Part shown: piece by piece, positions 42,418 through 56,800 of the stretch
Layout: the number at the start of each line of letters is the position of its first letter
How positions within the stretch are numbered: the stretch's first letter is position 1
DNA from: Alisma plantago-aquatica
Taxonomy: Eukaryota; Streptophyta; Magnoliopsida; Alismatales; Alismataceae
Direction of reading: 5' to 3'
DNA length: 64,000 bases
Assembly: GCA_963693085.1 (NCBI GenBank)
Contig: OY856409.1
Coordinates: 294,538,058 to 294,602,057 of the forward strand
Program-made: the position numbers and the translations under genes
Notes under the pieces: model-generated
Told to the model about the DNA's origin: nothing
The model's input: only the letters and a program-made list of their open reading frames with translations
Databases searched by the model: none

Positions 42418-44547
42418 TGTTGATATTGTATGACTAGAGAGCCAATCATGTGATGATTGACATGACATATAACATAAAGGATTTGATTAATTACAATAAA
42501 GGCAAGCTTCCAATTCATTATGCTTCACTCAATTATGAGATAATGAGGAAACATTATGAATGTCTAAAAAATGACAATACTCAATGACATATGTTTTCAA
42601 GTACGTGTCTTGAACAATGAGATCATATTGATGATAAGAGTATGTACATTCTTGTTATGTCCCTAGTCAGTTGTTACTGTGGAAGGCAAATAGACACCAA
42701 TAACACATAAGATGAGTGTGTGTTGGTTGATGACAAAATCTCATTAGTCATGCTATGACATATCAAACCAAGTACATAGATACATGTTAGGGAACAATGT
42801 ATCAGACAGACCCACCTTGAGAGTAACACATGGAAATCATCTTTGGTGGTCATAGTCATCTCTCATAGTTTAGGTGGTGATTGTGATTCTTAAACCTGAA
42901 GTCACTACACTCATCACATGTCGTTGGGTATACTTTGACATCATCAAACGTAATCCTAAAACATGGGTTGCCATAAAGGTGATTATTGGGTAGCCTTGAC
43001 ACATGGGGACTAATTGTGAGTGATGTAGATGATATTTTCCCTCCTACTGGGGTTTGATATCCTGACCACTTGATAAGTGAGACCAAGAAACACATGTGCA
43101 TGCACATGTGAATCAATATATGATATTGAGTTCACATATATCTCAGACAGTCTGCTCTAGTTCAAGGAACATGGATTGAATGTTGAAGAGGATGACGATT
43201 CCATGCCTCGATTTCAATTCAAATATCATAGACAAAGGAATTATACAATCACTGTAACACCTTACACAAATTGTAGGTTGAAGTTTTTCTCCAACTTTCC
43301 ATTCACCTGGGTAGCACTAATGTGTGACTAGGCATGAATGTTTTCTTGTGATGTCATAAGCTAGTTATGGACACTCACTGCCTACGTAATATGTAACCTA
43401 TAGGGTCACACATATAAGAACTCTTCTAGAAGAGGATTTCAACCGTGAATGATGATTGGATTGATTACTAAAGTGTTTAGATATTCAATTCAAGCAGAAA
43501 ATCAACTGACTGGACTGCCAATCGATCGGTTCAAGTGTTGAGATGATCGTTTGGAGTGTCAGACTGATTGTATTGTGTATTGGATTAAATTATGGTTGAA
43601 CTAGGGTGCAAAACAACCTTCTCACTTAGGCGAGACAATTGGTTTTCCTGGTGCGAGACGGCTATCTCATCTACACCAAATGGCCGATACATGGTGCGAT
43701 TCAATTGCATCAAGAATTGGTGCTAAAGTCATCACGTGCACTGTTTGGAATAGAATTGCCAAAACATGTGTGTGATTGGGAAAGCACAATGTGATCATCT
43801 TGCTTGAGCGATCCAACTATTTCACATGTGAACCAAATGGTTCAGTGCCAACCGACCTGCTTAGGTTTCACAGGTTATGAAATTTCCATAATTGTTGCTA
43901 AAATTCATGATCTTCCGGTCCCTTCCACTCCAACATAGACTGGGAACCCTGACCCTGTCCTCTACTATAAATAGAGGGGTACTGGGGGTTTCCCAACACA
44001 CAAAATTGAGAATCAATTGTTCTGACAATTGTTTTCTTCTCTATTTGTGGTAACTAAGAGAGCCCAAGTAAGTCCTACCCAACTAGGAAGGGACAACGAG
44101 GGAGAGAACAATTGAGAACCATTATCAGAGAGCAAGTTGGTGACTAGTACACCAATAGAAGGGACAACTCCTTCCTGTCTGTTCTATTAGAATGATAGGA
44201 GTTCTAGGTGGTCCGTGTGGACTTCTTTAGAGGCAAGGAGGCTGTTGTCTGCCCCTAGTAGGATAATGTCACCCTGTAGTTTGTGGAGAGACCGGGAGCT
44301 CCTACAAACACTGTTCAAGTCTGTCGTCTGTGGTGAAGACCAAGAGCTACATAGACACCATCCAAGAACAACTATGAGATAGTTGTACTATAAGAGTTTT
44401 TGTCACTGGACTTGCTCCAGGACCAGGTATGAACTCGTTAGAACCATCCTCCCCATTACATAGTTCTTCATGCGATCTTGTTGTTCATGGGAATTGGGAA
44501 TACAATTTTAGTTTCTGCTACCTTATCTGTATTGCTATTTCCCAACA
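42418..44547 (+). mobile_element. Solo LTR, copia family A (+ sense)
   Basis: 2130 bp, TGTTGATATTG...CCCAACA, opposite in orientation to the other family A copies and the one with the most intact termini. TATA box at 43975-43984. No internal sequence on either side. Flanks ATTAG (42413-42417) and CTTAG (44548-44552) match at 4 of 5 bases. It lies in the outer gypsy 3' LTR. Confidence 0.88.
43975..43984 (+). promoter_or_regulatory. TATA box of solo LTR
   Basis: CTATAAATAG followed by AGGGG, about 1.56 kb into the LTR. It defines a long U3. Confidence 0.7.
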
Positions 44548-45964
44548 CTTAGGTCTTTGTTCCTTCAATCGAAGATTTTTATTAACCTTCACTTTTCATC
44601 TTTGACCTCTAGTTGTTTTCTTTAAGGCCTACTTTCTTTCTGATAGACATTTCGAATGAGATCTTGAGGTCTGAAAATTTGAATGATGAGCTAGATTTTT
44701 AATCCGGCTAGGTCAAAAATGGGATTAGTAATCTAGAACATGTTCAAGAGTGGAAAATTACCTTCTAACCTTGATTTATAGTATACATGTCTGATATTAT
44801 GATGTTTCTATGTTGATTCTTACTTAGTAATTGTTATTTTGAGAATGTGTATGCATAGTAGTTTTAGTAGAAGAGATACATTATTCAATACATTATGTGC
44901 TATGATGTTGATATGTTCAATTTTTCCATGAGTTACATTGCAATAGAGTAATGGAATGCTGGAGTTAGAGGCACTGGAAACATCGGGTTTGCCCCAATTA
45001 TAGATCTAAAGAATTAAGCTATGGTTCGAGAGAATTTTGAGGTAGTTAAAATTTTCTACATAATTACGATGGTTAATGTCGAATGCTCATTTGTCAAAGT
45101 TAGGGTAATACTATCAATGATAAGGATATTAAATAGGAAAATTTAATTTCATTAGACGATAGATGCCTTGAACACTATAGAATCCTTCATAGGAGGCTTG
45201 CATTGTGAGGAGAAAACATGCTTCCCAACTGGAGGATAAGTTAATGTCAAGATAATCAGATGGTACCAAATAAGGGTATGTGGTTCTAGGCTAGTGAGGA
45301 AACTCTCCTTATAATAATATAGTATCCAACATTAATCAAAGATGCCAGTGGTACTAGTGACACTATTCAGTTGGTTATCCCTAGTGGAACCAATGATGCA
45401 GAGACATCCAACGTACTTTGACTCTCTGCATGAGTACCCAAATTTAGGGGAGGAGTCCATATATCCAACCACTCTCATTAGCCGCTAAGGCCAGACGTGG
45501 TGAGGCCAGTTGTAGAGAGGGTAGCTAGATATTTTAGACTTAAAATCCTGAGCATTCTTCTAAATATTGTACAGTGAGATCGTAGTTTCATTTGATGCTT
45601 TCACATGTTTTGGTACACCTCATGTGGGTCCAGTGCATTAAATAAATGGACTCAATAATTGAATACATAATTAATGATTTACTCTGATTATCTATTATCA
45701 ATATTCATGCTTGTTTGAATGATTTGATTGTTTTTAGTTACCTTGTATTACTACTTGCATCCTAAATAGTATACACCTCTCAACTAATTTATCATGGTTG
45801 CTTGTTTATTTACTACGTACAAAGTGATTAGCTCATATAATCTACTGTATTTTTAGGAAAGGGTCTAACTCTACAAGAGGATCCAAAATCTTTCATCAGG
45901 AGTAGATCAACTGAGGTCTTATGAACAAGTAGTTAGATTAGTTAGTTGGTCCCTTATTGTAACA

Positions 45965-46965
45965 TACTATATTTTAGTATTAAATTAATCTTAACCTATC
46001 ATAGATAATCCTCTCAAACTGAGAATCTATATACTAAATTTCCATTCATATTTGCACTCCATTCAGTTATTTTAAAATTCGATCACCAAATGAAATTTTC
46101 CCTCATCGTGATCAAGTCACCCCATTTGGAACCCACAAGTGAATAATTGAACACAATTGTGAATTATTGACAACAAAATTACACAAAAACATATTCAAAG
46201 TCATTACTATTATCATTTAAAGTTACTACAAGGGTACCAAATTTTTTTACTATAAGGGTAATAAATACAGAGTCTAGATTTTATAAAACTGAAGTATAAT
46301 ATTTTCAAAATTCAAAACACATTAATATCAACCCCTAGTAATTTTTTGGTTGATTAGGACGTTTATGCTCCCTAGATAAATTAATGAAGTTAAGGGAATA
46401 ACTAAAAGAACATTCTATTAGAACAATAAAGAAAAAGTATGAATCCAGGTAACATGTATGGGTTGTATTATCCACATGACCCGATGGTCATTACCTTGGT
46501 GATGGGAAATGATGCCTAAAAACTCCTCCCCTCTCCACCATTTTTGATGACGCCAATTGAATAAAAGTAGACATTTCACCTTGTATCTATATAGCATCAT
46601 ATCAAGAAGATCTAGACCTTATACACCATGTTGCCATTAAAGCTACCACAAACTTGCTAGTAACTAACCACGAAGTGGACGCCCATGTCAATCCACCCCA
46701 AAACTAGTAAAGATTTTCATTACCATCCTTAATGGTCACTCTACCCCCTCACCATATTATGTGAATATATAAAATCTTATATAGACATACCATAAGTCCC
46801 ATCATAAACCAAAAACTCTAAATATATCCACTCTAGTCCAATCATCCACAAAAATAGGCGGTGAGTCATGTAAATCTCCTCTGAGTGACCTAGTCAATCT
46901 CCATAGACCTCTACCCTTCTCCACTAAAATTATATATTCCACCAACCCAACCCAACTCCTGTTGT
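45965..46965. repeat. Dispersed repeat, copy 1 (pairs with 57225-58181)
   Basis: Collinear, clearly diverged similarity with 57225-58181. Shared landmarks include 'gagtcaccccatttgg' (46123/57382), 'aattgtgaattattg' and 'ttgatgacgccaattga / ttgatgatgtcaattga'. No coding domain. The family is unknown to me. Confidence 0.8.
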
Positions 46966-47348
46966 AGATGTGCAACATTACACACCAGCCATGATCGATC
47001 CTGCAACACCACCTCTACCATCTGTCTTCGCACTTTCTAGTTCTCTAAGTTGCGAGCATAGATTCCCTCGCCCCTATATCATAATGTTGGGACCTCAACA
47101 CAATCAAAGTAAAACCCTTTATTATCCGCAACTATGAGATAGTGGTCATCACTGAGAATAGAGATATGAATGAATAGACCTTGCTAGGTCATGATTCATC
47201 TCTTCATCCAACATTGGTGTTTTTCCCTTGGCTATGCCCATCTCCTTGATCTTAGTGATGCATTTTTAACACTTCATCACAAATTAGTTATCTATAGTCA
47301 CACAATACCACATGATGGAGAAATTGAACTATGACTTTGAATTTGGTA
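46966..47348. other. Non-coding spacer, possibly the continuation of the dispersed repeat
   Basis: Sequence runs on from copy 1 without a visible boundary. The partner copy is cut at 58181 by an LTR element, so its extent cannot be compared here. Confidence 0.4.
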
Positions 47349-48715
47349 TGTTGGGTCTATGGGCTCTAGGGGTGGGGGATGAATAGAGCTAAAATCACTT
47401 AAAAAACACATTAGACCTTCGAGATATTTGCCAAAATTCATTATGATATTGAAAATAAAGGGAGAGAGATTGATCAAACTCCAAAAGAAGGCTAAGATGT
47501 ATAGTGGTCCCAACCTCCAAAATAGGATATGTACATCCACTACCTAGAGGGGTCAATCTCTAGGATTTTCAACCATGTCACACTTCTTATGTTCCATTAC
47601 GAGAGTAACAACATATAGACCACTCCTTTTAAGGTCAAGGGTACCCAACCTTCCCTTTAAGGATAAGGGAGCTAACAACCTTACAAAGGACTTTCCAATC
47701 CACGACCAAGAGTCTTCTATCTTGACAAAGACTTACCTACTCTTGCAACGAATCTATGGTCTTCTCCAAGGACTTACCTACTCCTTGCAATAAGTCTTCC
47801 ACCTTCAAGGATTTACCACTCATGACTTGGATCTTCTGCCTTTGTTTTCACCTTCACCAAGGAGAATCTTTTTCCAAGTTGATAGAGAGAGGTTGGGAGA
47901 GTAAGTGGAGAGCTTCACAATATGTACATTGAAGAACCTCTCTTATAAGGATCCTAACTCACTCAAAATGGATGTATATTGGTAAACAAGCTTGAGGGAG
48001 ATTAGGGGATCTTGGGAGGAAAAATATTCAACTACAACAAGGGAGCATACAAGGCAAACTTGGGATGAAGTCCAAGGGTCCCATTTCATAGTTGAGAACT
48101 ATCCAGTAGAGACACTTAGAATTGAATTATAGCCATTTTGGGTGTTCTAAAGATATATTTTCGAGTTTTACAACACTTCAATGGCTAGAAACACTTTGTT
48201 GTAGTTTTCTGTATAGTTTTGTCAACTAAGTTATCTTCTAGGAAACTCGACCAACAAGACTATACAAAAAGTCAAAGTATAGGGTGTTGGTTGAGTTTCC
48301 ACCGGGGCAAACTCAGATGACCTTGGGCATGGCCAAGACCCAGATTGATTGTTGGCTAAGATGCCACCATGATAAACTCAACCGATAAGCCATTATGCAA
48401 TCACTTTTGAAAAATGCTCAAAAATTGCTTAAATGTTTGAATCAAGTACTCTAAATTTCTATTAAGAATAGTTACAATTCATACATTCAATACAAATCAT
48501 TTACAATTTTATTCTAATAGAGATACTATTTAATCTTCAAAACTTACATTTGCACTAATTTTGACTTGATTTTTGGCAAACTAGGGTTTTCTAGTTTCAC
48601 ACTCTTCATGTACCTAAGACCTAAAATTGATCTCAAATATACATATTAGATACACATGAATGGAATGGTTACGTCATCATCAAAATATGGACAATGTATA
48701 ATGATTAGGTCAACA
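47349..48715 (-). mobile_element. Solo LTR related to element B
   Basis: 1367 bp, TGTTGGGTCTATGGGCTC...GGTCAACA, the same termini as element B LTRs. Shared blocks include the G-run followed by 'gatgaatagagcta', the 'aaggacttaccta' repeats and 'tggaatggttacgtcat'. Flanks TGGTA (47344-47348) and TGGCA (48716-48720) match at 4 of 5. It is strongly diverged: the TATA region reads CATTTCATAG and the hairpin half-sites near 48225-48390 are eroded. Orientation minus by comparison. Confidence 0.85.
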
Positions 48716-50278
48716 TGGCAAACACTTGTTCTTGAACATAGAATCCCAATTATGCATTTCGTAAGTCAGTTTTTGGTCCATTGTTCCTTCTATTTTCACA
48801 AATCATGTAAATAGAACACTATTAGATGATAATGTAGTTTAAAAACTAGTAGTACATACTACCTAGACTACTTAAATGGTTGGTTTCATCATGTGAATAT
48901 TGGTACTCAAATAGATGCATAATCCTCCCAATCGGTATTCAAGATCCAAAAATTTCAAAAAGACGATAAGTACTGATATTTGAAGTCAAATAATAATTAA
49001 ATGACTATTCAACTAACCCTAGTTATCATATGTACTAATATATTTGCATATAAAAATGATATAGCTTATAAAAATATGTATACATATACTAATATAAATA
49101 AGTAATAAGTTTGCAACCTTTGATAATTTATAAATGAACAAATAACGACAATTTATAGGTTTAATGATATTCTTGGAACAAAAATTTAGAAGTACTAATT
49201 ATCTTTGTTGATTCATCATATGTAAGGAAACATATTACGATAGAAGCATATTGGTGTAATTTTTAAGAATTATGTTGACCATTTCTTGAACCAAACCCTA
49301 GATATATCAATGACTATTTTCATATGCATATTTGAGACCTATACATTAACATATGAGTATAAGTGTGTTCTCTTAGTTATAAATAAAACCCCTATTTACC
49401 CCATTATTTTGGGATACTATGAAACTATACGATACATATATATTTTACTAGTTTTGTAAGATTGATGTATTTGAAATTAATGACAAACATGGGGTAATAT
49501 GTAAACCTAAGATACAAACAAGGGGAATATTAGTAATTAACATGCACCTAGTGATAACTAGTAAGTGATTCCCAGACAAGAAATATCAAATGACCCTAGT
49601 ACATTCTCTATTTCCAGATTCATGAAAAATTGACATCTTTGATTCTTGCCGACATGTCAATTGGAAATTTTTCATTAGAATATGTACCAAATTCTCGATT
49701 ATATTATTAAGCTATTTTATCTCCCTCTTGAATACAGTTCATAGAATTTTGCAAAAATGATGAACTCAATTTATTCCTAGCCTTGCCCTCCCTCTTGAAG
49801 GTCACCACAATTAGCTGAGTATTGGATGTTGTGAAATAATTGAATAAAATGATCAGAGTTGCACATGGACTCAAAATTCGATTTTAGCTAAGAGATTTGG
49901 CTCACTAGATGTGGTGGATCATAACCCCCAACCATGCACAGTGGATAACAGATATAGAGGCCCCCAGTATTGGTTAACCCCATAGGTAAAAGTGTTGTTT
50001 TCTCATAGAGGGGAGAACACTAGGCACCTTGCCCTAACTAAAAAATAATATTGGATTTTTGTGCTAATGGATAAATCAAATCATTTTGAAGAACTTGTTA
50101 TCTTGATATTAGTTCTGAGAATCTCTTTATTATTTCTAGATACCACTTTAAATTGTTGTACTCTTTTTAAACTAGCATGGTAACTAGACCATTACCTTAG
50201 TCCATCGAGCAAACTTGCATATATTTGATAGCATAAATCTTTTTTAAATAGCTCAATAATTGGATTTAATACCATATT
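48716..50278. other. AT-rich stretch without recognised feature
   Basis: No coding domain, LTR terminus or strong repeat was recognised. Confidence 0.4.
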
Positions 50279-50551
50279 TGTTGACCCATATTCCCTTCCT
50301 TGGGTCCATGTGTGGTTTTATTCCCTTTGGGACTTCATGGACATGTGGTACAAAGAATATATAGAAGAGATGTGCAAGAGTGTCCTCTGTCGAAGAGTAG
50401 ATAGGACTCATGCTTATTATTAATTTTGTAATCATATGTATAGGCTTCCATGACTCTAATGCAAATCATGAATGTATACATACAAGCTTGCATGTACTCT
50501 GATTTGAATCATATTCAAAAAGAATTTCATCTAAAAGATCAAGTTTTTACA
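50279..50551 (+). repeat. Small copia-type LTR (273 bp), 5' LTR with PBS
   Basis: TGTTGACCCATA...TTTTTACA, a TATA-like AATATATAG near 50368, and a tRNA-Met PBS three bases after the end. The short LTR length fits compact copia lineages. No downstream partner LTR was found. Confidence 0.65.
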
Positions 50552-50554
50552 ACT

Positions 50555-50567
50555 TGGTATCAGAGAC
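50555..50567 (+). other. Primer binding site (tRNA-Met) of small copia element
   Basis: TGGTATCAGAGAC, matching the initiator tRNA-Met complement over its first 11 bases. Confidence 0.75.
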
Positions 50568-50877
50568 ATAAATAGTTAACACTCATGCATGTCTCATGAA
50601 ATTAGTGTTAAATAACTACTACACCTAGAACTTAGACAACCTAATTTTCTACCCGTATTTAGCTAGGTGGAATTTATTTTCTTAAAATTGTCTAACACAA
50701 CAATTAGTGAAGACAAAACATCACCATGTTAGTGGAGATGAGATGAGGTGTCTAAGGAAGGATATTTAAGGAATATTTAGGCATAATTACTCCAAATCCA
50801 CTTAGGTGGTGGTGGTATTTCCTCACTCTAATACTGACCCAGAAAAAGTGATTCCTACTACTTGGGGAAACTGTGAA
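50568..50877 (+). other. Leader remnant of small copia element
   Basis: Non-coding. The element appears truncated before a recognisable gag, where an LTR-like start TGTTACATCC occurs at 50878. Confidence 0.4.
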
Positions 50878-53800
50878 TGTTACATCCACATTCTAGGATA
50901 AGCTATAATAATGATATTAGCACATAAGTTTAGGATTTAACATAATACAAAGATTGCTTGTAAATTTTTATTTGATTTCAAAACTCTTTGTTTCATCACA
51001 TTTAATCAAGTAAACTAATTTTGCAAGGGAAATAAAACCTAGATTCCTCTAATTTGTTTCCAACAATAACGATACATATATAAACATTCATGTTGTTTCT
51101 CACACTTCCATGTACATACGACTTGATTATTAGATACAAATGGTATTAATAAGGAAACAAAGTTACACATCATCATTTACAACACTTTCACTTCTATACA
51201 ATGACCTAGAGTGATAGGGACCGATTGAACTTAACTATTCCAATACTCAACTCCATGGCAGATCTACTCGGATGCACTGACATCTTTAGTCCACATGTTT
51301 TCCCTAAAAATTTGTCTGTAGAGGGGTGAACCTACTCTCTCAATGAATAGTACTTCAAAGAAACAAATTAAAGAACTTTAATAGTAAAAATATAGAGTAT
51401 TAAGCAATTGAATTTAAAGTAGAATAGTAATGAGCTATACATGAACTAACCAATTGCAAATATATATGGAAAGATACTCTAGGTATCTACAAAGAGTGAA
51501 TCAATATCTTAACATAATTGATTATCACAAAGGGAACTAGCAATTCAGAAAGATATAAAGAATAAAGGTATAACTTCACAGACACAATTAATCTCCCATT
51601 CATCTTATTACAGCTTGAAACCACATTAAGTGTACCATGACATGTGAAAGCATCGCAATAAGCTACGATCTCACTGTACAAGGCTTAGAAGCATGTCCGA
51701 GTTCCTAAGCTCATAGTCTCATCTGCCCCATATGTAGCGGGCAGTCACCACATCTGGCTGGTGATGAATAATGGGAGTGGTCGGATATCTGGACTCCTCC
51801 TTTAAACTTGGGTACTCAGGCATAGAGTTAATACACTTTGGCTTGTTGTGCATCAATGGACTCACCGAAGATGTCCATCAATCAACACAAATTATAACAT
51901 AGGTACCACCGACATCCCCAATTGGTGTTGTATAAAGAGTGTGACCCGAGAGGGGACCCACTAAAATGACATAATATGAAGAGACATGTGATAAATAAGC
52001 AGAGTAAACAAAACTATATCAAAGTTACAAGGTGTATCATTACACAATTGTTCCTCACCATAAAAAGGATGGTATAGAAAGTAAAAAGGTACACATCTAC
52101 TAAAACTAATAACATGCACGATCCGTTGCATAGGGCAACATGGCCATTCAAAGATATCCTTAGGTTCAATATCTTGTATACAATCTTTATGCATCCTTGT
52201 CTTATAATGAACCTACACCTGGATGAAAGGGAACATCACACATAATAATAGAAACAAGGTATGGGTCAACAAAAGCTGAGTATGTACATACAATATACAC
52301 TTAGGGCATTATATTGGCTTAAAATTGAAATAAGAGATGTTCCCACAAGAAGGGGGATATTTGCAATTAGGTAAGTTCAAGAGAATTATACATAAGAGAT
52401 GAGGCATATTAAAATTCATATTACAAGCATGAGAATAAAGTGTCTTGCCATAACAATTATCAACAATCTCAATATAAAACAATAACTTTTGCATGCATAA
52501 TAATGTAGACTAAATATACCTAAAATGGGGACATAACACCATAGGATCATGGCCTAAGAGAAATAAGGGTGGAAATTCACACCCCAGATGGAATATGCAC
52601 ACCTTATATAAGTATGGTTGTACATAAGTACCATTATTCTAGATATTCTAGTCAAACATGTAGCATGCATAAATAGAGTGGCAAGACTAGCATTTTAGTA
52701 AATCCACATAAATTGACAATCAAAGGAGGGGTCCAAGAACCCATATAAACAAAGTAGCTCAACAACCAAATGGATATAATGATTTAAGTTCAGGAAATAT
52801 GAAAGTCCAAGCAATTGAGTTTCAAGTAAAATCGATAGTTCAAGAGCTACCTCATTAAAAGAATTAAGGTTTAGGTCAAGTAATTCCCAAAATAAAATGG
52901 AGTACGTACATACCTTATGATTGGAACTATATATTTAGTAACACCTCCTAGGATCAGGGTCAGGGTTGTCTCAACCTAGTCACAATATATGTGCATTCAA
53001 TTAATAAAAATTATATTGAATCTCTCACTTAGAGAACAAACCTACTATAAACTAAAAATCTGGTTGCAAAATCTATCCCATTTGATTAGGGAAATTTTTC
53101 TAATTTCAGAAATATATTTATATGTATTATTTGACCATCCAATAATTACTTATGGATTTTACAAGGTTAGGCACTTTCTTGATTATATACAAAAATGAAT
53201 TGTGTAATGATCGTATTAACCCTGAATGGAAATGCAAATTAAGGTAAAGATGTCACGCGAACTATAGGGATAACAATAGGCGGGTTTTGGGGTCAAGCCA
53301 AGTCAAAACTACTCAAAATACCCTGACTACCCCCCTGGGCATGACCTATGTGTGATAGGGTTCATGGGCGAGACCAGGATTTTGCCCTAGGGATTGCTTT
53401 CCATGTGTCTCGCATCATTGATCTCCTTTTGAAGTTGGAGGCATGGAAGGGGCGATCGAACCAAGCCTCTTGGTGAGCTAGAAACTCATCAACTGGGTCT
53501 GCCTTGACCCTATGGTCTTCACGATCCATCACTCAGGTTCTGAGTCCGTCGACAGAGCAACATCAGTTTGTTGATAGGGGAATACAAATAGAGCTTGACA
53601 TCGCTCGACTAGGAAGAAAGCAGTCAACACGCAGTTGGGTAGGTAAAATTGGTAACAACATGGCTAAAAGGCCCCAGAGATGTGAGGCAGCATGTAAAGA
53701 ACCAAAATTGATGCAGTACACATTCTGTGGCAACACTTCTATGAACCTATGAACTAGCCGAAAGGGAGAACGACGAGTGTATAGATAGGTAAGTAAGGCG

Positions 53801-56800
53801 TGCTAGTGGTTCTGATGAGGACTACAACACATTTCTGAAATGCCCGAGGAGCGTTCATGGTAAGCCATGGATCCAAAAATAGGTCATGGATAACCATACC
53901 TTCCTTTTCCATAGAGGTTCCAAAACATGGTTCTACCACTCTTACTCGACTGAATGGACTAAGCAATTCAATGGGAAGATGAGTACACAGAAAGAAAGAA
54001 CAGGGGTCCTATGGTTACCTCGCGTTCGATTGTATTGAGAAATCACGAGTCATTGGGATGATGAGGAGATTGCCGGATAGGGAAGTTCAATCCGATAGGG
54101 AGAAACTGTGGGGTTTATCTTCAATTGATTGGTATGTAGGGAGAAGGAGGATGAGATAAGGGTTTCTAGGTAGGTATGAGCCACTGTGTTTCGTCATAGA
54201 GGAGATGAGAGCAATGATAGTCGAAGGGGAAGGTAGGGGGTATTGGGGTTTTGTATCTAGGGTGAGAGGGGGTGTGAGTTAGGGCTTGATGGATTTGGGA
54301 TGGGAAGACGAATCTAATGGCAAATAAATCTCAAGCAACCATCTTGTGTAGAGGCAGGAAAGTGTGAAACAATCACCAATCTGGAGCTAGTTTGGCACAA
54401 ACGTGGGGAAACTGAGTGAAGGGGACAAAGTCCACTAGCCCAGTTACCCGACCCGAACTCAAAGAATGATGCGTGAATATCTAATAATATCCTAATACAC
54501 ATGACATTAACTTAAAAATGGACTTTGATCCATACACATGATTAAGATGGAATTTACCATTCTCACTTAGATTTTATCTTTTATATTTCTATTAGAGGTG
54601 TATTTGGCATCCAATTAAGCCCAAAATAGGTTGGCAACCTAATTCAAATATGAGGAACGTGAATTTGTTCTTAGATTTATGTTTTAAGATTATCTGTGTT
54701 GTAGTTATCCCATTATAAACTTAATCATTTCAAGCCCCCTTATAGGTCAACATGATGAGTCTTTTCAAGTTATCTCTATTATTTCACTCTGATATTCTAT
54801 GGTCATACTAGGGAATTTAGGTATGATTGATATTATAATTTAAAATAATTAATCATCAACTTCTCATAATTTATCAATTAGGGTTATAACATCCTAAAAT
54901 TCCATGGATGTGGGATACTAGTGTGTTAATTAGAATTAATAGATCCAAATAAGGTATGGTATATTTTACAACAAGGAAGTATGTGTACTACAAGGTATCT
55001 AATTGAGGAATGGTCAAGAAAAGGGAATAAAGGAGAATGGATATAAACATAGTATTATAGGGGCTTGGAATAAAGGAGGATTACCATATATGCCTAGATT
55101 TGAGTATATTACATGTTGGGTACTACACAATCATAAGGAGTCTGCCCTATCGATTAAGATCCCTGCACCGTACTAGTACTATCTGGCTTACCTCAATTTG
55201 GACTAACTCTAGTTGGGAAGTCATGTCCAATATGACATATTTTTAATATGCATTTAGATAAACCAATCATTTATAAGCAAGGAGATTCAAATAGGAAAAA
55301 TTCTTATTCAATTATACAATGATTTCAGACATAATCGAAAACACTAGATTTCAATTTATACTTATAACTTCTGTAATAACTTTAGGAATTCTATTTTAGA
55401 TGGCCTGTATCCATTTATAATATGAGTTTATCATCTGAAATTCATTACAAGAGGAAAACAACCCATTTCTAGATCATCTTTCATAAGCTTAATCTGAAAG
55501 GCAACTTTAGGGTTTGTAGTCTCATATAAAGGAATTGACTATTATTGAGGATAATTTCGTTCCACGTATGGTTTCCAGGAAGTACCCACTCACCTAAGGT
55601 GTAAAAAAACTTAAATAAGTAGCTAAAATTCTAGAATCCATATCAAAGTTCTAGCAATCCTTCACTTTCTTGTTCCTTCCAACTCAGAAACCCTAGGAAT
55701 GGAGAGTTGTGGAGAAAAAGTGAGAAAGGGGAGAGATTTGATATCATTTCGAATCAAATAAAAGGAGGGACATAATGTTGACATTTGAGATAAGATTTTC
55801 CAAGAAAAGATATGTAGATATGAGAAACTTACTTGATTTCATCAACTCTAGAAAGAGAAAACCCTAGATCACCATCTTCATCACTTTCTCAATCCAAACC
55901 CTAACTATCCCTTTCTCTAGGATTTTATTTCTATGGAATGAATCATGAAATATGAAAGATCCTAGTGTGTTTGGTTGATCATATAGAGCAATTTAGGTGC
56001 TTGGGTCAATTGTAGATTTACCCTACTTTTCTCTTTCTTTTATCTCAGTAGAATTTTCTATCATAACATTGTTACTATAAATCATTTACCGAATAGGACA
56101 AACCTCCTTAAAAAATTATGAAAAAAATAGAATTTTGTCTAATACATTGTTTCAAAGTTCCAATAAAACTTTCATATCATTAAGACATACCAATAAATAA
56201 TTTAAAATCAAACACTACACTGCTAAACAACTATTTACAACATGGTCAAATAAAGTTTAGTTTGACCGAGTATTACATTAAAAAAACATCTTAATATTCT
56301 GATTCTTTTACTAAGACAAATGATTGAGTCATACATATCTATTTAAAGTTAAATTAAATACTAGTTACATAGAAAATATGAAAAATCATTTACAATACTG
56401 TTATACCTATCAAAATTTGTATTTATATACCATCAAAACCTAATTTTGATGATTAGGGTTTACACTTCTCGAACTCTAATATTTCAAGGTAAAACCATGA
56501 TTAGAGTTCATTATTAGGTTTGAAACATCACAATTGAGCTACCATCATCAATCGGGTTAAGCGATGATGAATCTAATTAAGCATGTAATCGTCTAGGTAA
56601 ATCCTAGTAAACCAACTAAGCTCAGACACAGTCATCACACTAAATCCTAACAAAGTCACTAGCCCAAATTAGTATGTTAAAAAACAAAACATGTGATTAC
56701 AACCTTTGGTTGACTATGTTGGACTGAAGGAATGGAATAGTGAGACTAAATGCCTCAACATTGCATTTGTGAATCCCCAATTAGTAGGAAACCATGCTAT

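Larger units (their letters stand above)
41334..45964 (+). repeat. Outer gypsy 3' LTR, interrupted by a solo LTR
   Basis: Starts TGTTACAAC at 41334 and ends TTGTAACA at 45964, a perfect 8-bp terminal inverted repeat. The sequence is 41334-42417 plus 44553-45964 (about 2.5 kb) without the inserted family A LTR. The motif CTGAAGGTTT recurs about ten times between 41595 and 42350. The matching 5' LTR is not in the window. Confidence 0.65.

Noticed and set aside
53504..53966. Short frames of 82 (+) and 70 (-) codons in a GC-richer stretch
   Set aside because: No recognisable domain and overlapping on opposite strands. The region looks like LTR leader sequence.
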